A stretch of DNA of 25,688 nucleotides from a virus, in the IMG/VR virus record IMGVR_UViG_3300030380_000161, positions 1 through 25,688 of that record. One strand, written 5' to 3'. Under the pieces are notes generated by a model. The model saw nothing but the letters and a program-made list of their open reading frames with translations. It was not told the DNA's origin and did not search any database. The translations under genes were made by a program, and so were the position numbers. Positions 21,003-25,688 of the stretch are shown piece by piece. Numbering within the stretch: position 1 is the first letter of the stretch; each line of letters begins with the position of its first letter.

Positions 21003-23437
21003 GCGTCACCTCTCTGTTTCAATAGTTCCCGTTCGATACCCGCTTGGATGCGAGCTTGCGTTTGGGCCTCTTGGCTTGCCAGCCTTTGCTGGAAGTTTGC
21101 TTCACGTTGCGCAAGTTTCTCACGCTCCAGTTGCAGCTTGGCCTGCTCCTCCGCAACATCGTTCTGTTCTTGCTGGGCCTTGAGTTGCAGTTCTTGCTCT
21201 TTCAAAGCAATCAATGGATCAGGTCCCGCCTGCTCCTGCGGTTGTCCCGCCTGCTGAATCTGTTGACCTAATTGAACGACCTGCTGCATGCCCTGTGCCA
21301 CAAACTGCGCCACCATCGATTGATATGGCGCATTGTTCGACGGATCTGCTAGAGCAACGTTTGGATTCTGCTGTGCAAAAGCAGCTTCGGCCTGTTCTTC
21401 CGCCATCAACTGGATGTGGTTCAATATGTGCTTCTGTATCGCAAGCACTACCTGCGGCAACGTAGCAGCCACACCGCCCGTTACAAACAAAAGGTGGGCC
21501 TGTATGTGGGCCATATGGTCTTGGCCCTTAAACGCCTCTAGAGACACGTTCTCGAGCGCGTCCATATTCTCCTGCGCAGGGTCTTTCGGACGCATTTCGT
21601 CCGAAACTTCAGCATTCAAAATTTGGTCTACGTTTTTGACACCCATAGCGTCATAAACCCGACGATATACCTGCGGCATGTTGTGGATCTGCGGCGCTTG
21701 CATAGCCATTTGTAGCTCTGTTTGAGCTAAAGCGATTCGCTGGCTTTGCGAAAAGATGTTTGGGTCAGAAACGGGTAATACGTCTACACGTTCATCGAAA
21801 TCTCTTGCTTTGACCGCCTGATCTGCCCCCGCAACGGCGTACGGGTACACATTAGGTAGGCTTTCGTTCATTACACGCGCCAAAATCCTAAATTCCACCT
21901 TCATAGCGTAGTGAAGGCGTTTATGGATCGCGCTCATCACGCGGGCACCTTGCTCAATCATAGCAATCGTCGTGCCAACTGCGGCAGATTGGTTGCCATC
22001 GCCTATCTTCATATCGGTAATCGTGGCAAAACGTTGAGCGGCTTGAACTACAAAGCCCAAAAGCTGAAATAACGTGCCGTCAGGGCCTTTGAAAGGCAAA
22101 GGCATCAAAGAATCGCGTATTTGACCACCCGGAGCGTCTACATCTCTGAATTCACCCGGTTGTAAAGGATCTTCGTCGTCTCTGATCCTCAAACCACGGG
22201 CTTTGAAGCCCGCAGGCAGGTTAGAAAGCGTTCCTGCGTCGATTAATTGACGTAAAGCTGCTGTCGCAGTACGAGAAAGGCCACCAATCGTGTGAATCAG
22301 CCCCATTCCGTAAAAACCGAAGCCGGGCAAAAACTTATAATGGACAAAATACTGAATTTTTGACGTCAAAGGGTCGTCTTCGCGGTAATTTCGTCGGATT
22401 GCCAACACTTTTCCGTTGTCTTCACTGATCGTAACGACATACGGCACCTTGATTCCGGTCATTTCGCCGTTTTCGTCCGTATCTTCGTACCCCTCGAGGT
22501 CTAAATCGACGTGGCATTCCAACAAAGTGCAATCATAGTCGACCCCAGAGGCCCGAGTGCCGTCAATATAGTCTATTTCGTCGCTGACACTGGTCGAATC
22601 TGGCTGCGAAGGCAGTACTTTGATGTCTCGATAGAAGCCACTGACCTGTTGTTTACGCAAATCGTTCAAAGACATGCGAACGACGTGCGTAATGTTCGGA
22701 CATGTCTCCAGATCGTTGCTCTCATACGGCACCACAAGGTGTTCTGCCGGTATAAATTTACAAACTGGCCGCCCTAAAGCGTCATCGAAGTACACTTTTT
22801 TGAACGTAGAGCCCGCCAAGGGCAAATAGAACAGCATTTGGTCGAACTCTGGCGTGTATTCCTCCATCACATTGGTGATGTAGTAGTTCATAAAGTCTTG
22901 AACACGCTTGGCTTGATCCATCTTGTCCGTGGTCTGTGAGCCAAGGACCGTGGTTCGTACTGGGCCGTCCGCAGGCAAAAGCTCATTGAACGCTTGCGCT
23001 TGGAACTGAACCGCCGCTTCTGCCAAAAGGGGATGCGTTACGCCAGTAGCGCCCCGGAAAGGCTCCGTACGCTCTTCGTAATTAAAGCCCAAAAGCTCAA
23101 GGCCCTTGGAATAAGCGTCTTCCCAATCTTGTCGTGACGCACGGTTCGCGCTGTACTGCTCCATAAGCTCGTTAGAAACTTGAGCAAGCACCGAATCAGG
23201 CAAAAACTCCGCAAGATTGTCGTAAAAATCATCTTCTCGTTCACGGTTGCGGAACGGATCAAAGTCCAAAGTCGCACCGCCATCGTCTTCTTGAACGATT
23301 TCGATGCCTTCAATCTCTACGTTTGTAAGTAGATCGCCCGGTAGGGCTTCTACCTCGACGGCCTGCAAGTCTTCGATGTCAAGATCCAGCCCTTGACGAT
23401 CCATCAACGAAACAGGTGGGGTATCACCATTTGCCAT
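20999..23437 (-). CDS. Portal protein, P22-like podovirus type
   Basis: This 812-residue protein resembles the large P22-type portal proteins of marine podovirus-like phages. The portal ring sits at one capsid vertex, where DNA enters and leaves and where the tail joins. The N-terminal 60 residues are acidic. The segment at about 95-160 (NRASRQDWEDAYSKGL, then EPFRGATGVTHPLLAEA and ELLPADGP) is the part I recognise as the portal signature. The centre contains the expected stem/clip-like region. The C-terminal 125 residues are Gln/Glu-rich, with a coiled coil at about 740-805 that probably corresponds to the barrel helix. ATG at 23437 follows the previous stop by two bases. The stop overlaps the next start as ATGA. 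Confidence 0.88.
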   Translation of the reverse strand: MANGDTPPVSLMDRQGLDLDIEDLQAVEVEALPGDLLTNVEIEGIEIVQEDDGGATLDFDPFRNREREDDFYDNLAEFLPDSVLAQVSNELMEQYSANRASRQDWEDAYSKGLELLGFNYEERTEPFRGATGVTHPLLAEAAVQFQAQAFNELLPADGPVRTTVLGSQTTDKMDQAKRVQDFMNYYITNVMEEYTPEFDQMLFYLPLAGSTFKKVYFDDALGRPVCKFIPAEHLVVPYESNDLETCPNITHVVRMSLNDLRKQQVSGFYRDIKVLPSQPDSTSVSDEIDYIDGTRASGVDYDCTLLECHVDLDLEGYEDTDENGEMTGIKVPYVVTISEDNGKVLAIRRNYREDDPLTSKIQYFVHYKFLPGFGFYGMGLIHTIGGLSRTATAALRQLIDAGTLSNLPAGFKARGLRIRDDEDPLQPGEFRDVDAPGGQIRDSLMPLPFKGPDGTLFQLLGFVVQAAQRFATITDMKIGDGNQSAAVGTTIAMIEQGARVMSAIHKRLHYAMKVEFRILARVMNESLPNVYPYAVAGADQAVKARDFDERVDVLPVSDPNIFSQSQRIALAQTELQMAMQAPQIHNMPQVYRRVYDAMGVKNVDQILNAEVSDEMRPKDPAQENMDALENVSLEAFKGQDHMAHIQAHLLFVTGGVAATLPQVVLAIQKHILNHIQLMAEEQAEAAFAQQNPNVALADPSNNAPYQSMVAQFVAQGMQQVVQLGQQIQQAGQPQEQAGPDPLIALKEQELQLKAQQEQNDVAEEQAKLQLEREKLAQREANFQQRLASQEAQTQARIQAGIERELLKQRGDA

Positions 23438-23439
23438 AT

Positions 23440-25688
23440 TTAAGCTCCAAAGCTTCCAATGCCTCGATTCAAGCCTACCTCACCGCCGTATCGCATACCA
23501 CCTGTGATATCGATGACCTCTGGTGGCACCTGTCGTTTTTTACCGGGGCCGCCACCGCCGACTAAGTTACATATTGGATTTCCGTTCTCGAAAGAAAGCA
23601 CGTATCCATTGGGACATTGGTACATCTCGTTGGATTCTAAACCAAATGTTCCGGGGGCCGTGCCCTGTACGCCGGTATTCACAATACCAGAATCAGGACC
23701 CGGTGCCGCTGATCCGGCAGTAAATGCATCTGTGTTTACGCCGCTTGTGACGTCGCGCGTTCTGAACAACGACGGCATTGATTGTTGAGCCACCGGCTTG
23801 TAGATAGGCATTGTGTAACCCGTTGCACGCTCTTCTTCCGTGCCTTCAAAAGGCATGTAGGTGCGTTTGATTTCCATGCCCTGACTGCTGGGGTATCCGC
23901 TGGTGTACGAAGATATTTGATCCCCCACGTCGAGATCGACTTTCCCGAGTAACGATTGTATGCCTGCAAAGTTCTGGGCGCTCTCTTGCGCTCGTTGTTG
24001 TGCTTGTTGCTTGGCAGCAAGTTGTTGTTCGTACGCAGCGGCAGCAGCAGGCGTAGGATGTAGAGTGCCGTCGCTTGCTTCTGTGATCACCGCAGGCGTC
24101 TGGTTTTGCTGCATCGGATCTTGTTGTGCCGGTGCAGTGGTCGCCGGGTCTGCTGTCGTGGTCGTGGTCGTGACGGGGTCAACAACCTGACCATACATGC
24201 TGCGGTCAATCGCGGTTCCGGTTTGAGACGGTGTTGTAAACAAGTCTCCTGTGGCAGCCTGTGCTGTTTCAGCAGCCTGTAAAAGTTCACCTTGCGTCGG
24301 TGCGTCGTAGATCGGATCGGGGTCAGGAGTAGCCGCAAGTTGCGCTTCCATCGCTAGACGATCTGCTTCCTGTTGGGCTGCAAGTTGTTCTGCGCGTTGT
24401 AACTGGGCTGCCGCTTCTTGATCGGCTGCCATTTGTGCAGCCTGTTGAGCAGCTAGTTGCTCTGCGGCTAACTGGGCAGCAGCGATACGCTCTGCTTCTG
24501 CGGCAGCAAGAGCCTCTTGTTCTGCGGCAAGAGCCGCTGCTTCTTCAGCGGCTTGTCTTTGCGCCAAAGCTTCGAGAGCGGCTTGCTCATCTGCAAGAGC
24601 TTGTGCGGCGAACGCGTCGGCGGCAGCTTGCTCTGCTGCGATCCGTTGAGCTTCTTCTTCTGCCAAGCGGATACGCTCGGCCTCTTCCGCTGCTTGTTGA
24701 GCAGCTAACGTTTCTGCAGCAAGCCTTTGTGCTTCTTCTGCGGCAGCCTGTTCTTGAGCAATACGAGCAGCTTCTTGCTGGGCAAGTAGCTCTGCTGCTG
24801 CTTGTTCGTTTGCTATTCGAATAGCTTCTTGCTCGGCTGCAACACGGTCTGCTTCTTCTTGTGCAATTCGTAAACGCTCTGCCTCTTCAGCAGCGGCAAG
24901 ATCTCTAGCCGCCTGCTCTGCTGCAAGCACTTCCGCTGCGGTAGGACCCGCTTGGACGGGGTCTGTTTCAGCAGGCGGTAAATAAACAGGCCCTGTCGGT
25001 TGTGTAGACACCGGGGTGGTGTTTACCGGAGTTGTCTGGACGGGCGTCGTTTGAACTGGGGTCGTTTGAACTGGGGTGCTGTCTACCGGCGTCGTCTGGA
25101 CGGGTGTCGTGTCTACTGGGGCGGTGTCCACTGGAGCAGTGTCAACCGGCGTCGTATCCACCGTTGTAACGCCCCCACCCAACATACCCGGCTCGTCCGG
25201 TGTTTGTCCGGGGGCCGTGACAAGTTGGCTAGTGTCAAACGGTGTTGTTGCAGGACCGGTGGGCGATATCAAAACATCGCTGCCTTCCTGTAGATACATA
25301 CCCGGCGTAAACGTTTGATCAGGAGACGTGCCATAAATGGTTTGCTCTGGCAGACCCTCTGGGTTTTGGAATGCCGCCGCCTGTTCCAGTGCCCTTTGTT
25401 GGGCTATTAAATCTTGTGTCGTAGGCATCGCTGGCGCTGCAGCAGGGGTTGCTTGTGCTGCCTGCTGTGCTGCGAGAGCCTCCGCAGCTTGAGCAGGAAG
25501 TGCGTAAGCGGGTAGCGCAGATGGGTCAACCTGCACATTTGAAAAATCAAGCTCTGGCACAAAACGGCCCATGCCACCCCCACGGAACATGCCAACAGGT
25601 TCTTGTGTTTCACGTGAAACACGAGCTAAGGGCCCCTGTGTGTAACCACGCAATAGGCCCGAGAGCCCTGATGAAATAACCGGCTTTC
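23440..25688 (-). CDS. TolA-like Ala/Gln/Glu-rich coiled-coil protein, 5' partial
   Basis: The frame is open to the window edge. The first recognisable start is a TTG at 25653, but codons upstream continue in frame (reading KPVISSGLSGLL), so the true start lies outside the window. From TTG the protein is 737 residues. It has an Ala/Gln-rich N-terminal part, then about eleven 5-residue repeats of the V-[DQNS]-T-[TA]-P type, then roughly 200 residues of Ala/Glu/Gln/Arg heptad-like repeats (AAEEAERI, QAAEEAQRLA) typical of a long helical stalk as in TolA. A less repetitive C-terminal part ends in a Gly-rich tail with RYGGEVGLNRG. The portal gene starts 3 bases after its stop. Position beside the portal suggests a virion or packaging-associated structural protein, but no enzymatic domain is visible. 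The parS-like site lies in its N-terminal codons. Confidence 0.8.
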   Translation of the reverse strand, partial: KPVISSGLSGLLRGYTQGPLARVSRETQEPVGMFRGGGMGRFVPELDFSNVQVDPSALPAYALPAQAAEALAAQQAAQATPAAAPAMPTTQDLIAQQRALEQAAAFQNPEGLPEQTIYGTSPDQTFTPGMYLQEGSDVLISPTGPATTPFDTSQLVTAPGQTPDEPGMLGGGVTTVDTTPVDTAPVDTAPVDTTPVQTTPVDSTPVQTTPVQTTPVQTTPVNTTPVSTQPTGPVYLPPAETDPVQAGPTAAEVLAAEQAARDLAAAEEAERLRIAQEEADRVAAEQEAIRIANEQAAAELLAQQEAARIAQEQAAAEEAQRLAAETLAAQQAAEEAERIRLAEEEAQRIAAEQAAADAFAAQALADEQAALEALAQRQAAEEAAALAAEQEALAAAEAERIAAAQLAAEQLAAQQAAQMAADQEAAAQLQRAEQLAAQQEADRLAMEAQLAATPDPDPIYDAPTQGELLQAAETAQAATGDLFTTPSQTGTAIDRSMYGQVVDPVTTTTTTADPATTAPAQQDPMQQNQTPAVITEASDGTLHPTPAAAAAYEQQLAAKQQAQQRAQESAQNFAGIQSLLGKVDLDVGDQISSYTSGYPSSQGMEIKRTYMPFEGTEEERATGYTMPIYKPVAQQSMPSLFRTRDVTSGVNTDAFTAGSAAPGPDSGIVNTGVQGTAPGTFGLESNEMYQCPNGYVLSFENGNPICNLVGGGGPGKKRQVPPEVIDITGGMRYGGEVGLNRGIGSFGA
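24998..25165 (-). repeat. 15-nt coding tandem repeat (VxTTP)
   Basis: About eleven imperfect copies of a 15-base unit encode VDTTP, VDTAP, VQTTP, VDSTP, VNTTP and VSTQP in tandem. The run forms a Thr/Pro-rich linker between the N-terminal region and the coiled-coil stalk of the first gene. Pro/Thr linkers of this kind are usually extended and flexible. Boundaries are accurate to a few codons. Confidence 0.8.
25605..25622. promoter_or_regulatory. parS-like: parS-like ParB-binding palindrome
   Basis: GTGTTTCACGTGAAACAC is a perfect 18-bp palindrome. Its inner 16 bases, 25606-25621, equal TGTTTCACGTGAAACA, the consensus centromere site parS bound by chromosomal ParB proteins across bacteria. 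It lies inside the coiled-coil protein gene and encodes V-S-R-E-T there. The sequence match is seen directly; that ParB binds here is inference. No parA or parB gene is in the window and no second copy was noticed. Confidence 0.7.

Noticed and set aside
25407-25622. Minus-strand frame starting MFHVKHK
   Set aside because: This is the alternative translation of the parS-like palindrome and Gln/Ala-rich sequence inside the large coiled-coil gene, not a separate gene.
1-25688. tRNA genes, CRISPR arrays, insertion sequences, attachment sites and integrase
   Set aside because: No cloverleaf with a T-loop, no spaced direct repeats of CRISPR type, no transposase or recombinase motifs and no terminal inverted repeats were seen by eye. 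A tRNA scan would be needed to be certain.

Overview
The window is a nearly gapless stretch of a tailed double-stranded DNA phage genome (or prophage). Every supported gene is on the minus strand, so transcription runs from base 25688 down to base 1. The portal, co-chaperonin, scaffold-like, major capsid, SU10/P22-like adaptor and P22 gp10-like genes point to a podovirus-like virion. No tape-measure, sheath or tail-tube gene is visible. The many small conserved proteins, the VTGV and GGTSGATATV repeats and the GTA-type 3TM holin resemble uncultured marine phages of Gram-negative, probably alphaproteobacterial, hosts. That assignment comes from remembered family resemblance, not a database search. 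No integrase, replication, terminase, tRNA, CRISPR or insertion-sequence feature is visible. The large terminase would be expected just beyond base 25688.

Layout in transcription order. (1) 25688-17110, head module: a partial TolA-like coiled-coil protein carrying a perfect parS-like palindrome, the portal, two small proteins, a GroES-like co-chaperonin, a scaffold-like protein, a conserved protein, a probable head decoration protein and the major capsid protein, closed by a strong intrinsic terminator at 17062-17089. (2) 16984-16061, two beta-rich probable virion proteins. (3) 16061-14950, 'cassette A': four small Lys/Arg-rich, partly Cys-rich proteins. (4) 14948-11736, connector and neck genes. 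(5) 11735-7131, a 66-nt-repeat protein, a 1077-residue fibre with a Peptidase_G2-like C-terminus and two small fibre-adjacent proteins. (6) 7131-4428, an unusually rich membrane/lysis region: several small membrane proteins, one apparently frameshifted, an EF-hand membrane protein, a hidden 43-residue zinc-ribbon gene, a 3TM holin and a T4-type lysozyme with Cys at the catalytic Asp position. (7) 4428-2219, a P22 gp10-like tail protein and a partner. (8) 2222-1292, 'cassette B', which repeats the three protein types of cassette A. (9) 1274-6, a probable virion protein, then the first codons of one more gene.

Genes are packed with 1- or 4-base stop/start overlaps (TAATG, TGATG, ATGA). This implies strong translational coupling, and it helped to choose starts and to find two genes too short for a standard ORF cut-off (53 and 43 residues). 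The points most worth a second look are the exact parS sequence in the first gene, the twice-occurring cassette of small basic proteins, and the zinc-ribbon and EF-hand genes in the lysis region.
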